DNA from: Rutstroemia sp. NJR-2017a BVV2
Taxonomy: Eukaryota; Ascomycota; Leotiomycetes; Helotiales; Rutstroemiaceae
Direction: 5' to 3'
Assembly: GCA_002946415.1 (NCBI GenBank)
Contig: NJPS01000013.1
Location: 806,001 to 870,000, forward strand
DNA: 64,000 nt
Positions 46,432 to 57,209 of the stretch are shown here, one piece after another (positions within the stretch are counted from its first letter, which is position 1; every line of letters begins with the position of its first letter). The position numbers and the translations under genes were made by a program. The notes under the pieces are model-generated. The model ran no database searches. It had not been told where the DNA came from and was given only the letters and a program-made list of their open reading frames with translations.

Positions 46432-48350
46432 GATTGCCTAGAACGATGCCCAAGAGAATATCCAAGATGAAGCAAGATACAGAATTCAGCTAGAATTCAA
46501 ATGGCACGGTTTTGACAGCAAAAGAGAACGTTGAGCGCAAATAAATATCAATCACCGCTAGTTTCGCGAGCAAATCTACGCAGGTTTCCGCGACTCTGTG
46601 GGCGGTGACGGCGGAAAAGAGGTGGATAACTGCCAAAAAAAGGTCGCATCAGCAAAGGACAGTATGTAAAGACATTGGATAAACCTCGAGCAGAAGTTTG
46701 TAGAGGTGAGAAGACCTCCATTTCGTCGTTCATAAAAGAAGTTCCCTTCTTGTGTATCGCAGAGCGGTCGCGGGCAATGGCGGTGAATAAGACGGTATCG
46801 CAAAAGAGGGGTGCTCGTTGCGGTTAGTCAGAGCTGCATGCAGGCCTAGTCCTCTCAAGCCACACCCGTTCAGGGAGTGACTGGTGTAAGCGACCGACTT
46901 TAATCACCGCCGCTTCGCCCAGCCAGAGCGAAATGGGAGGGAAAACCTGGATTTTAAAACATTAACGGCGATGATAATATCGTTCGAGTGGGAGGGGACT
47001 CTCGCGCGCACGCATGGGAGATGGGATGTCGAAATGAATGTGCGACAATGTGTTGTTGTTGTGCTTGACAAAGAGTCCGAGTTCCACTCCACTCGCACGC
47101 CTTTCTGCATCCTAAAGCCACCTACATGAAAGAGTTTGGCCGCCGCCTTTCCCAGACCGCTTCGTGCATCACGGGCATCACGGACATCACAGTACATCTG
47201 TCATGGCTATTCCATGTACGAAGTAATGTACGGAGCAGGCACTGGGCAGGCATTCAAGCATTCCAGCATTAGTCCGCGATATAGCCCAAGATATATTCCG
47301 ATGGATTTCCCGAGGCTCTACCAACTTACCAAGTATGCCAGATGCTAGTGACCCCTCTTTCCTTAATCAAACGCACAGCTCGAGAGATTACGCTCGCGGG
47401 GTTGGTACATGTACAGTAGCCACGGGGCGAGTGGGCGTGGAGCATGGAAATGTCAACTGTGCCACGTGAGACATCACACCGTCATGAAGACGTGTATTCC
47501 ATCCATGACAGCCTTTATACCGCGAAGGTTGAGAGGGACGACGGCCAGAGTAAGTCTGTGGATAGCCGGTGGCATGAGTCGAGCGACAGACTACGGAGTG
47601 CGGCGGGAAATGCCTTTCGGCTCTTCGGTGTCATGTGGTGAGGGCTGCGATTGAGTTGCTTGTAGTCCTTCTCACCCCTTCTCACCCCTTCCCGCCCCCA
47701 TGGGTCTAGACACAACGACACAACTCCTTCACCGTCGGCGTTGGTGGCCATAGATTACGATTACCATACTTCGTAGACATGTTGGAGCTTATCGCAGGAA
47801 GAGTAATTTCTGGGCCAAATATAGACAACTCCTTGTCGCCCACGAGGTTTCATCTCGAATAGCCAGTAGATCAACCACCGATTTGTACTTGTATAGCTTA
47901 TGCCCTACGCCTTACGGCATGAAAACAGGATTCCAAGGAATGAGGAATACTTCGTAATAACAGGTAACAACACAGCTCGCTGACATGGCCTTAGCATGTA
48001 CTCGCATTTCTATTGGCTAATAAAAATACCTACTTTCTTCTCAAACTCCTAAACTCCGCTCCGCGTAAGCTCTGACCGGAACAAAGTTATTCCAATCCTT
48101 TCTCGTCCGCGCCCCTGGCCCTGAGGGAAAGCAAAATCAAAGTTGCGAGTCCATTATTCATTAATCGTCGCCAACACGCATTTCCCTGGCTTGAGACATA
48201 TCATTCGATCACTCGAGAAACCCAAGTGTACTCTTGTATCCGAAATTACCATTAATAACAATATTAATGCACCTTCCTTCCTCGCACTCCGAATTGGAGT
48301 ACTAGTGCACACCGCCACCAGGCGCGAGCCACACCTTGCGTTCCCCCAAC
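46432..48350. promoter_or_regulatory. Divergent intergenic region
   Basis: About 1.9 kb lie between the starts of the DUF4451-type regulator (-) and the mannosyltransferase (+). Several short frames are present but none has domain or composition support. Promoters of both genes are expected here. Confidence 0.4.
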
Positions 48351-49847
48351 ATGGCCGTCCGAACACGCATGATCGGAGTAGCGACGATATCGTTGCTGCT
48401 AATAATATTCAGTTTCAACTATCTGAACGTTCTAGAGATCACAGATTACCTACCCCAACCAGCTCACGGTCATTCTCCGGCAGAAATCCCATTGGACTCT
48501 GAAGCTGGAAAAACACATGACCCATCCGTCTCACCTCCAAAGGGCAAACCTATCGAGGATGAGCATCACACTGACCTCGACTACCTCCTCGAGGAGTTCC
48601 TCCAACGTCCCGTGCAATCCTATGATGAGGCAGTCTCATCGAACACTGCAGCATGTCCAGTCCACGGCGTCAATTACGATCGAAATGGCGTGGACGGCAA
48701 TGTTGAGAAATGGAAGGACATCCCCTCATCCCAAATTTCCGAGTGGAGACAGGGAATCGTGATGTACTTGCAAAAAAAGCAAAGAGAGCATCACTCGAAG
48801 AAGGCGTCTACCGAAGACGGAGGACGAGGCATCGTAATGGCAGCAGGTGATCACAACGCTGTCATCCGTGCACAAACTAGTATCAACTTCTTAAAGTCAT
48901 ATAACTGCACCCTTCCCGTCGAGATATTTCATTTCTCGAGCGAATTATCGGGCACGGACAAAGCTTTCTTGAAGGACCTCTCACAGCTGGGGGATGGAGA
49001 GGGGGCAGAGGGAAAGGGAATGAAAGTGACGGTGCGAGTAGTCGAAGGATTAGAAAAGGGACACGGCTGGAAAGACTTCCACATCAAAGGAGCCGCCATC
49101 CAGCAAACCTCATTCTCCGAGATCCTCTACCTAGACACCGATTCCTACCTCCTGCGCGACCCGACCTATTTATTCGAAGGTCCGCAGTGGTCCAAAACCG
49201 GACTCCTTCTCTGGCCCGACTACAGCAAATCCCACGCCACGAACCCAATCTGGCGACTCTTAGGCCAGAAATGCCGCAACGAGTACGAAGGCGAATCAGG
49301 CCAAATCATCATCTCCCGCACCCGACATCAAGATCTCCTCTGGCTCGTCGAATACTTCGCGCTGCACCACGAAGAATACTACGGCTTCATGGGCGGGGAC
49401 CGCGATTCATTCCGCGCCGCTGCGCTCCTGCTTGGGAAGAAGTGGGCTGGGCCCGGCCGTTTGAATGCTGCGGCTGGTGTGGCACTTCCCAATGATCCTC
49501 AGGGTGGCGGCCATACGATGCTGCAGGCGGATCCGGAGGGGAAATGGATGTTTGTGCATGCTAATTTGATCAAGCATGGGTCGTTCCCGAAACCGTTGTG
49601 GACGCGGATTCATCGTGCGACGAATGATAGATATGTGGAGGGGACGACGTACGGGAATATAGAGCCGCCGAATGATAGGATTGGGGAGGGAGTCAAGTTG
49701 CATGTGTTTGCGGATCCTAAGTTGGTTACTGAGATGTCGGTTTTTGAGGGGTTTGATCAGGGATTGGTTACGGTTGATGATTGGGATAGTTATGAGGAGT
49801 TGAAAGGATTTGAGGAGAAATGGTTCGCATTTGGTGGTGTGCATTGA
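48351..49847 (+). CDS. Alpha-1,2-mannosyltransferase of the Mnn2/Mnn5 (GT71) type
   Basis: A single exon gives 498 aa. The ATG at 48351 directly precedes a signal-anchor helix (MIGVATISLLLIIFSFNYL, about 7-25), so this is a type II Golgi protein. The lumenal catalytic domain follows. It contains the nucleotide-sugar/metal DxD motif in YLDTDSYLLRDP (Asp262, Asp264) and the family blocks GIVMAAGDHNAVIRAQTSI, GWKDFHIKGAAIQQTSF, GLLLWPDYSKSHATNPIW, ESGQIIISR and HANLIKH. Mnn2-type enzymes add the first alpha-1,2-mannose branches to outer chains of N-glycans on wall and secreted proteins. Length and motif order are complete. The second half lies in the G-rich arm of a C-rich to G-rich switch near 49430. 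Confidence 0.9.
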   Translation: MAVRTRMIGVATISLLLIIFSFNYLNVLEITDYLPQPAHGHSPAEIPLDSEAGKTHDPSVSPPKGKPIEDEHHTDLDYLLEEFLQRPVQSYDEAVSSNTAACPVHGVNYDRNGVDGNVEKWKDIPSSQISEWRQGIVMYLQKKQREHHSKKASTEDGGRGIVMAAGDHNAVIRAQTSINFLKSYNCTLPVEIFHFSSELSGTDKAFLKDLSQLGDGEGAEGKGMKVTVRVVEGLEKGHGWKDFHIKGAAIQQTSFSEILYLDTDSYLLRDPTYLFEGPQWSKTGLLLWPDYSKSHATNPIWRLLGQKCRNEYEGESGQIIISRTRHQDLLWLVEYFALHHEEYYGFMGGDRDSFRAAALLLGKKWAGPGRLNAAAGVALPNDPQGGGHTMLQADPEGKWMFVHANLIKHGSFPKPLWTRIHRATNDRYVEGTTYGNIEPPNDRIGEGVKLHVFADPKLVTEMSVFEGFDQGLVTVDDWDSYEELKGFEEKWFAFGGVH

Positions 49848-50991
49848 TAGAGTGCGTATGGAAGAGACGGGATTTGTATTATTATATGGCATGTTGGTTT
49901 ATAAAATGAAGCACTTAGCGTATGTACTTTTTTTTTTGTTTTTTTTTGTTTTTTTGTAAATTAGGATAGATAGGCCGTTGGAGAAAAGAATGGCTTGTAG
50001 AAAATATGTCGCTACTGTGGTATTCCGCATCTATTGTTGAGCACCAGCGCGAACAACGAAACAATCACCAATTCTCTCCTGATACAGATCTGAGCATCAA
50101 GTTCCCCCATCCCAAATCAAACGCATATTCTACTTTCATCGAATGCTGTATTCGAAACACTCATCTATTTACCCAGCTAGCTAGAATAACATCATATCAC
50201 TATCGGGTGTTGGTACCGTTGTGCTGCTGGAGAGATGGCAGATTTACGTGCACGAATTGGAGACATGTTGTGGATAGATCATACAAGCTACTCTAATCTT
50301 GAAGTTCTTGTTTGGCAAAATAGAGGTTATCGAGTATCCAAAGGTGTTGGTTTCTGAGATTTCATATTGTGGCAAGACCTACCTACTGCCGCGATGCACT
50401 CATAAAAGGTGTATGTGCGGAACTTAGGTTGATTTGGACTGATTCTTTTATTATGGACATAAGGTCCTTCTTATAGCCCAGCTCTCGGTGTCCATCCGAT
50501 GTTCATTGAAATTACATTTGGGTGAATACTTCGACAGATATCCAACTTTCTAGTGAAACTATCATGCTCCAGACTCGCCTTTTAACTCATTACACTCTCA
50601 GGCCATGAGCATGCATTTCTTTCTTACCATGGAGAGTTTATGGTGAATCGAATTATTCACAAAATAGATCTCCTTCACAGTAGAAGCTAACTTTAGACCT
50701 ACTTTTTAAAGTGAATTCAGAGATTCATCCAACTTCATTACGACATACAACAGCATAATATCCCATAGTGAATTTGCAAGATCACCTTCGACCTCCCGCG
50801 ATGAGAACTTCCAAGTCACCTTCTCAGGTCCAACAATTTCTTACTCTCCTTGTCGATGACACGAACTGTTTATTCTCCAGACAAACTACATTGATCTATT
50901 AGTTTACCTGACTCACTGAACAACTTCCAACGTCTCATCTGGGACAAGACAAATCACATACAGACACGCAATTAAAAAGCTTGAACGTGCC
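49848..50991. other. Intergenic, no gene seen
   Basis: A/T-rich spacer without a supported frame. T runs broken by single G occur at 49928-49957. A candidate short first exon of the next gene begins at its right end (ATG at 50992). Confidence 0.45.
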
Positions 50992-51340
50992 ATGGAGCCG
51001 TTTGGATCCGAATCTGGTTGGGGATACTTGTAAGTCTTTCCTTTTCCTTCGAAGCTTTTTCTTTTTCTTCTCAGGTTTTTGTTTTCCTTCGACTATATTT
51101 TTCCCTTTCCCCTTCTCTCTTCTTCAACTTACTCCTCCTCCACTTGTCCAGATCTCATTTACTTTTCCTTCCATTATCATTTCCCCTTCCTTGCTCCCTA
51201 TCTTCTATCCCCCTCCTATCCCTATCCCCCTTCTCTACCCCTCCTATCACCTCCTCCTTTATCCCCAGCAAACTAACCACCCCCCTAATTTAGTCCCCCC
51301 TCCTCTCCCTTCACCCGCGCCCCCTCCCCGCACCCCCAAG

Positions 51341-52005
51341 ACCTCATCGCGACCCCTCTCGAACAACAAGAACTAGCGCAGATGATCCACGACGTAGTGC
51401 AGACGCGGATGCGGCGGTATGTAAGGGAGCTGCAGGAGTTAGGGACCTGGGCTAGGAGAATGTGTCGGTTGGTGGAGATTGTGAGGGAGGGGGTTAGTGA
51501 AGGGGGTGAGGGAGAGGAGCTGGGGATGGTGATGGATGGGGGAATGGAGATGGTGATGGGTATAGGGAGGGAAGAGATAATTAGGGAGGCGAGGAGGGAA
51601 TTGAGGGAGATGAGGGATGTGTTGATAGGGGTTGTTGGGGAGGGGTTGGTGGTGGTGGAAGATATGCAGAATAGGATGGTGGAAGAAGATGTGCAGAGTA
51701 TGATGGCGGAAGAGGAAATGCAGAGTAGGATGGCGGAAGAAGAAACGCAGGATAGGATGATGGGAGAAGCTTTTGACAGGAGGGTGGAAGAAGTTTTTAA
51801 TAGGAGGTTGGAAGGGGTGCTTGATAGAATGATGGCAGAAGAGCTGCAAAGCATAGAGAAGGAAGTTCTGGTCCAGCATTCAACGGCGTGGACGAGACTA
51901 TGCGAGAGGCTATCGCGCGGCGCAGGAAGATGGTGGCTCTTTGGCATGGGAGCGATCGCAGCCGGGTTGTTCTTAAGTTCCAAGCAGGGTTTGAGGAGAG
52001 TTTAG
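51341..52005 (+). CDS. Coiled-coil protein with C-terminal membrane anchor, 5' end uncertain
   Basis: The frame is open from an AG at 51340 (CCCCCAAG) through DLIATPLEQQELAQ to the ATG at 51382 and on to the stop at 52005. From 51382 it gives 207 aa. It has a long Glu/Met/Arg-rich coiled coil, four 9-residue repeats (51667-51774), and a hydrophobic segment near the end (WWLFGMGAIAAGLFLSS) like a tail anchor. Upstream, an ATG at 50992 codes for MEPFGSESGWGYL and meets a good GTAAGT donor at 51030. The roughly 310-bp pyrimidine-rich stretch between them looks like an intron, but this ATG's phase does not match the downstream frame. The first exon is therefore unresolved. The minus strand is also open for 232 codons because the region is nearly free of C. 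No family is recognised. Confidence 0.5.
51667..51774 (+). repeat. 27-bp in-frame tandem repeat, four units
   Basis: Four units code for QNRMVEEDV, QSMMAEEEM, QSRMAEEET and QDRMMGEAF. The unit length keeps the frame and the heptad-like charge pattern of the coiled coil. Confidence 0.75.
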
Positions 52006-52794
52006 CATATTGATCAGCGATACCTAGCTCGAAGAATCCCACTAAATGAGAAGCAAATAACTCAGCGTTGCTAGAGAAAAGGTAAATATACATACCAGTA
52101 GCTCACTCCTCCGGCCTTCAAACCCGTGCAACTACACCACAAAACCGCTACATACTCTCTGCACACAATTTCTGCACATCTTTTTCTCCACAAGAAATTT
52201 ATGCCTCTGTAGATGGGTGCCGAACTGATATTCCAAGAACAAGATTTAGAGCCGTGCCAGCACCGTTCTCTACCGCACCGCCGGGCTGCTCTTCTCTCAT
52301 TTTTTGCTTCATGGAAATAGTGACTTGTTTACACAAGACTTGACTTGCATTAATTTTTCTCTGCATTTCTGAAAGCTCTACTATGGGTAGAACTACCAAC
52401 CCTCAAGATTTGAGACACCCTAACTCATTGCTGCCACTGGGGCGTGGTCACTGTTGAAGTAGAGATTTCAAGCCGAGACATTAAAGCCATGAATAAATAG
52501 TACATGAGTAGATGATTCCATAAGGAGATGGAGACAAGCGGGTATATTAACCACTGACTACCAACTAGATAGATACAATACGGACGCTACATCATGGCTC
52601 TTCACTCCCAGCTGCCTGATATTCGAAAGATGACAAACAGAAAATGGGCCTCATTCTTGATATCATTTGTCTTTCTCCTTTGCCATTCCATTCCATTCCC
52701 TACCTTCCATTCAATTCCCTTCCAGACCGTAATGTATACCTACCAGATCCATAACTCATAATATACTAAATACTCAAACCACCCAACTCACAAT
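52006..52794. other. Intergenic, convergent gene ends
   Basis: No gene seen. From about 52640 the plus strand becomes A/C- and T-rich with little G, leading into the 3' end of the KDEL receptor gene. ATTCC-type short repeats occur at about 52688-52722. Confidence 0.45.
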
Positions 52795-54079
52795 CTACTT
52801 CCTCCACTCCGCTCCATTCCCCGCGCTCGGTCCTCCACTCCCACTAGGAAGCAAAGTTCCATCCTCCTCACTCTCCTCTCCCTCATCATCCAAAATTTTC
52901 GCCAACTCATCCGGGTCCCTCATCTTCGCATCCCTATCTAGATCCCCATTCGCACCAGCCGCATCCACCGTGCCACTCTCCTGGCCCTCATAATCCGGTA
53001 GATCGTCGTCTGCACTAACCGAAATGCCCCTCGCGCCCCACTTTGTATTCTTCGCTTTCCTTGGTCCCTGTCCTGGGTTCGCCTCGACGTCTTCATCCTC
53101 ATCATCGTTTTGACTCGCGACAATATGCTTGCTACCCAGCACGCGACCGACGAGCCAGCCTCGACCGAGATCATCCGAATCGACAATCCCACCATTGCGT
53201 AGCTTGACCCGTTGTCGACTGTAGTATACCCATGCGAAATCGATATAGAAGGCTGTTTGGACAATGCCAGCGAGGATGGCGATCCAGTTGTTAGAACGGT
53301 CGTTGATATCAAGGGATCGTTCGAACCAGTTTAGGAGGTACAGGAAGCGGTACATGCCAAGTGCTACGAGGTAGTACGAGTTGAGGACTGTAGGGACGGA
53401 CGTTTGACGAAGGAGAAGAAGTTGCGGTAGGATACAGGTGCATTCGAGGATGATGGAGAAGATCCAGAGGAACTGGTTTTATGATGTTAGCCACTTGATT
53501 TGAGCAATAAGTTAAAGAAAATGAGACCAACCTCCATAGACCCCCAATTCTTCCGTTCTTTGACCATATTCTCGACTATCAACAAAACAGGCGCCAGCGC
53601 CACACTCCCCACAAGACATATACCGCCGAGCTTCCACGCCGTCTCACGTTCCCGAGTGCGTGCATAGACCCTCAACATCAAGAATATGATATAGAGCGAG
53701 GAAAGAATGTAGAAGATCTTGAGTGTTACGTTCCAATACATATGGGTGCCTGTCATATGGGTGCCTTGGAAGAGGTCGACATAGCGAGTGCAGAATACGA
53801 CCGCATAGAGGACTTGGGTGATGAGGGAGACACCTAGCACGTTTGATTAGTACCTAGGACATTGCTGGCGGGATAGCGGGATAATGGGACAACGAAAATG
53901 GATGTACCTTCAGCAGATGAGTTCCTATGAATTGCGTAGATGAGGATGCATTTCGAGAGGGTATGGCTGATGTCGGCCGCATAGCGGAAGGGCTAAATCC
54001 CACCGTGTAAGTAAGGGACAGAGACAGACGTTTGTTGGAATGCTGCGCGAGAAGAGCTACTTACCGTCCAACTACTCAT
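52795..54079 (-). CDS. ER lumen protein-retaining (KDEL) receptor, Erd2 type, with long acidic tail
   Basis: Four exons: 54079-54065, 53992-53908, 53833-53532 and 53472-52795 (introns 72, 74 and 59 bp). The protein is 359 aa. Erd2 receptors catch HDEL/KDEL proteins in the Golgi and return them to the ER. The seven-helix core covers about residues 1-230, with family signatures SWTPFRYAADISHTLSKCILIYAI, GVSLITQVLYAVVFCTRYVDLF, ECTCILPQLLLLRQT, SYYLVALGMYRFLYLLNWFER and IVQTAFYIDFAWVYY. Instead of ending near 215 residues, the protein continues with about 130 residues, mostly acidic and probably disordered (NDDEDEDVEANPG, LDDEGEESEEDGTLL), which should face the cytosol. The first exon has only five codons (MSSWT). 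All junctions are in phase and rebuild the family sequence. Confidence 0.9.
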
Positions 54080-54646
54080 TTTAAATATGTGATGATGGGA
54101 GTCTCCCAGAGCGAATCCAAAGATCTGTCTTTATACGGGAGTTGTGCTCCCGGAAATGTCTTGGTTACAAGCTGATTACGCGTCGTGAGACGTTATGCGG
54201 ACGCACTGTACATCGCCGACCGCAGATTGCTTGGTGCGCGATTGAGGAGATGGGATGTAACGAGATGGGAATAAATGACTTTGAATATTCGAGCTGAATG
54301 TCCTTGACCGGAAGACTGTTGATGAGTTGACAATGGCGATGGCGATGGAGGTCGTCGGTTCAGCTATTAGGTGTTACAAGATGTTACATTTGGCGGCTGC
54401 TCATCTATTTGTGGCTAGTGAAGATGTGGCTGGAGCTTGCGCAAGACCGAACAAGTTCGCTGCCGTTTCAGACTTATGATTTTGAATACAAGTAACACTG
54501 TGAATTAAGCTGACAAGTCTTAACTTACTGAGGCATGAAAAATTGTATGTTATAAATCCATTTTCATTCTAATCTATCATTTCCAGTTTTCATATACCAT
54601 ATCTACATACCCAAGATATTGATAGAAAGCGGAAAATGTCTACAGC
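54080..54646. other. Intergenic, promoter of the KDEL receptor gene
   Basis: About 570 bp, no gene seen. It is upstream of the KDEL receptor and downstream of the GH76 gene. Confidence 0.45.
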
Positions 54647-56380
54647 TTATCTGATATCTACAACCTCCCATAGTGCCCGTAATACAGATACTCCTCCGCC
54701 CTGAGTTTCTACAGTTCTTCCCCTGCCTCTGTCGTTGAGATCTTCGATCCCAATGAATTGATTATCGCCGTCTGCTCCATAGCCAGAAAACTGGTTTCCT
54801 CTTGCGCCTTCTGGGTATCTTCTACCTCGCCACTCCGTGGTTTTGGGCACTCCAAGATTCCTGTAATCAACAGCATCATTAGGGAGATTTGGCTCACTTT
54901 TATCAGTTGCATGCTCAGCAGGTGGTGCACCCCACCACATGCCAAATCTTCCTCCGGCATCCCTCGTGCCAAGAGCAGCTTCAGCGTTGCGCTTGATCCA
55001 GCCTGCATAGGCGGAGCACTTCTTGGTGTGCCACTTCCTATCGATAGCGTAGTTTTCTTCTTTGCCCTTTACGAACGAGATCTCTGGCAGATCGCTGCAA
55101 AACGCGGTCAAATGGTGGAAGAAGATGCCCTTGAAGGTTTGTCCATCTTGTGAGCAAAATGCTTGAGAGTCGCAGACCTCTTCGAGTATCCCATTTCTAC
55201 CAAGCCCATACCATTTAGCCAGAGTAGAGCTGTTCTTGGGTGGTGGCGAAAGCACAACATCATGGTCAAGGTCATAGCCAGTCGCAGCGATAACATTGGA
55301 TATCAGTTTGTGGCCATCAGAAAGATACGAGCGTGCTGTAGTGGCTTCATAAAGGCCTCTTTGTCCAGTGAGTAGGACTCCTTGGTTGTAGGTATAAACC
55401 ATTTCATTTCGGGAATCGCAACGGGTATTTCCCCCGGGCTTTCCAGATAGGTCGGATATATGGTAGCCATCAACAAAAAGACCTTTTGAATCTGTCATAT
55501 TTGAGTTGTTCAACCATTTGTAAGCTTCAACAGCTGCCTGTAAATACTTGGGTTCTCGAGGTGGATGTGTGGAGTCTGCGATCATAAATGGAGATTCGTT
55601 GGAATCTCCTGGGAAATAAAGATACATAGATATCGATGCTGCAATATATAGCTCGTTCGTAATGGCATTCTTGTACGGTGTAAGATAGGGCGACCAGATC
55701 ATACCACCGCCACAAAGAGTAGTGTCCCAGCCCTGAGATGCCAATTCCCAGAACATTCGCGCACGATGCGCGAATGCAGGTATGTATTGCTTTCCATACC
55801 ACTCCGGTTGAGATGCATTCGAATAATGCAAATTCGAATGTAAATCGATGAATTTTATGGTTTCCAGCCAGCCAAGAACTACCCACAACATGTCATCATA
55901 AGCTTGTGTTCGCAACGAAAAGGCATCTTGGCCAAAGTAGAAGCCAATGACTTCAGAGAAGTATTTGTTGATCGTATTCTCGTTGGTCGAAGGAGAGGAG
56001 AGGTATGCGAAAGATTTCGTCAGAGTCGTCAGAGCGGCGGAAACATAGGTTCCAATGACGGCCGATGTCCAGTCGATTCCAGTAGGATAGACTCCTTGCC
56101 ATGTTGCGAAGTAATCTCCCTGCAGCACGTCCAGCGCACTTATCATCGCAGGCAAGATTTTGGGATCCACCGGTTTGAGGGGCTTTTGCGGGTGTCCGTG
56201 ATGACCGCTTGTCGACCCATCGTCGTCGCCGATTAGTGGTTGTTGAGTCTGAACATTTTGTCGCACGAACTCTTCGGGTCTTGCAGATACTCCCATTAAA
56301 AGGAAGAATCCGCAGATCATGCACAAAAGCATGAATGGTTTGCGCAAGCGCAACGTGATGCTCCCCGACGGAAACACCAT
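54647..56380 (-). CDS. GH76 family alpha-1,6-mannanase-like enzyme
   Basis: A single exon gives 577 aa. The N-terminal hydrophobic stretch (FMLLCMICGFFLLMGVSA, about 16-33) acts as signal peptide or anchor. The alpha/alpha-barrel of glycoside hydrolase family 76 follows, with the paired catalytic Asp in AYDDMLWVVLGWLE (Asp162-Asp163). Further family blocks are WELASQGWDTTLCGGGMIWSP, NELYIAASISMYLYF and TYNQGVLLTG. GH76 proteins of the Dcw1/Dfg5 group process GPI-anchored mannoproteins for attachment to the wall, and others degrade mannan. The C-terminal 100 residues are Gly/Arg/Asn-rich without an obvious GPI signal (it ends WEVVDIR). This favours a secreted or anchored enzyme outside the classical GPI set. 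Length is somewhat above the usual 450-500. Confidence 0.88.
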   Translation of the reverse strand: MVFPSGSITLRLRKPFMLLCMICGFFLLMGVSARPEEFVRQNVQTQQPLIGDDDGSTSGHHGHPQKPLKPVDPKILPAMISALDVLQGDYFATWQGVYPTGIDWTSAVIGTYVSAALTTLTKSFAYLSSPSTNENTINKYFSEVIGFYFGQDAFSLRTQAYDDMLWVVLGWLETIKFIDLHSNLHYSNASQPEWYGKQYIPAFAHRARMFWELASQGWDTTLCGGGMIWSPYLTPYKNAITNELYIAASISMYLYFPGDSNESPFMIADSTHPPREPKYLQAAVEAYKWLNNSNMTDSKGLFVDGYHISDLSGKPGGNTRCDSRNEMVYTYNQGVLLTGQRGLYEATTARSYLSDGHKLISNVIAATGYDLDHDVVLSPPPKNSSTLAKWYGLGRNGILEEVCDSQAFCSQDGQTFKGIFFHHLTAFCSDLPEISFVKGKEENYAIDRKWHTKKCSAYAGWIKRNAEAALGTRDAGGRFGMWWGAPPAEHATDKSEPNLPNDAVDYRNLGVPKTTEWRGRRYPEGARGNQFSGYGADGDNQFIGIEDLNDRGRGRTVETQGGGVSVLRALWEVVDIR

Positions 56381-57209
56381 GATTAAACTGAACCTTTCTA
56401 TCGCAGGAAGTGCACTGCAGTCGAGACAGGAAAGGGAAAAAAAAGGATCAATGAAGACATCTATCTATTGTAGACCATGAAAGAGAAAGAAATCACCAAG
56501 TACACGAATAGAAAACAATTGTGTTCACGAGGTCTTACTTGCAAGTAAAGAGAAAGAGAGGATTGACGAATGACGAAATGACAGCTGAGTCGAGTGGGAA
56601 GGAATTGAGAGGATTCGGAGGTTAGCCAAGTTGGACCATGTCGCCCTCGTGTGCCACACTGCCCAAGGCGAAGATCAAGCCCTTTGAGCCCTTCTGTAAG
56701 TGGGCTTAGCTTGGAACTTTAGTGTATTGCGGGGTGTCATGTGCCCGAAAAATCGCTCCAAAACCGCTCCAGTGCGCAATGGCTTCCGCATCGCCATCCT
56801 GCCACCGCTTCGTTCATGCACAAGACAGTGAGGAGAAAGCAAGAAGGGTTTCGGTCAATAACATGGATGCATGCGACTTGGCCAATCATACTTGCTATGC
56901 ACGTCGCAGAACCTGAGCATTGGTTTTCAGAATACGAGTAAGTGTCATCCATCATGGCTGGTGATGCCGTCTCATGCTCGAACTCGCATCGCTTTCAATT
57001 GACATCAATTTAGAACAGTTACAGATTCGCCGTGATAATTCTATATTATTTGGTATCATATTCTTACATCGACGGCGCTTCCATGACTCCCACGCCTACG
57101 CAAGACCAATGCAGAACCACCGCAACCGAACTCCGAGCTCATCAATCATAATAATAATACACAAGTTTCTCATTCAGTCAGCCGCCTCAAAGTTGTTGAC
57201 CTCGGCGAT
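56381..57209. other. Intergenic, promoter of the GH76 gene
   Basis: No supported gene. Short frames in both directions overlap without family resemblance. Confidence 0.45.

Noticed and set aside
51285..51983. A 232-codon minus-strand Ser/Ile/Pro-rich open frame
   Set aside because: The region is almost free of C on the plus strand, which removes minus-strand stops by composition. The plus frame has a coherent coiled coil and membrane anchor.
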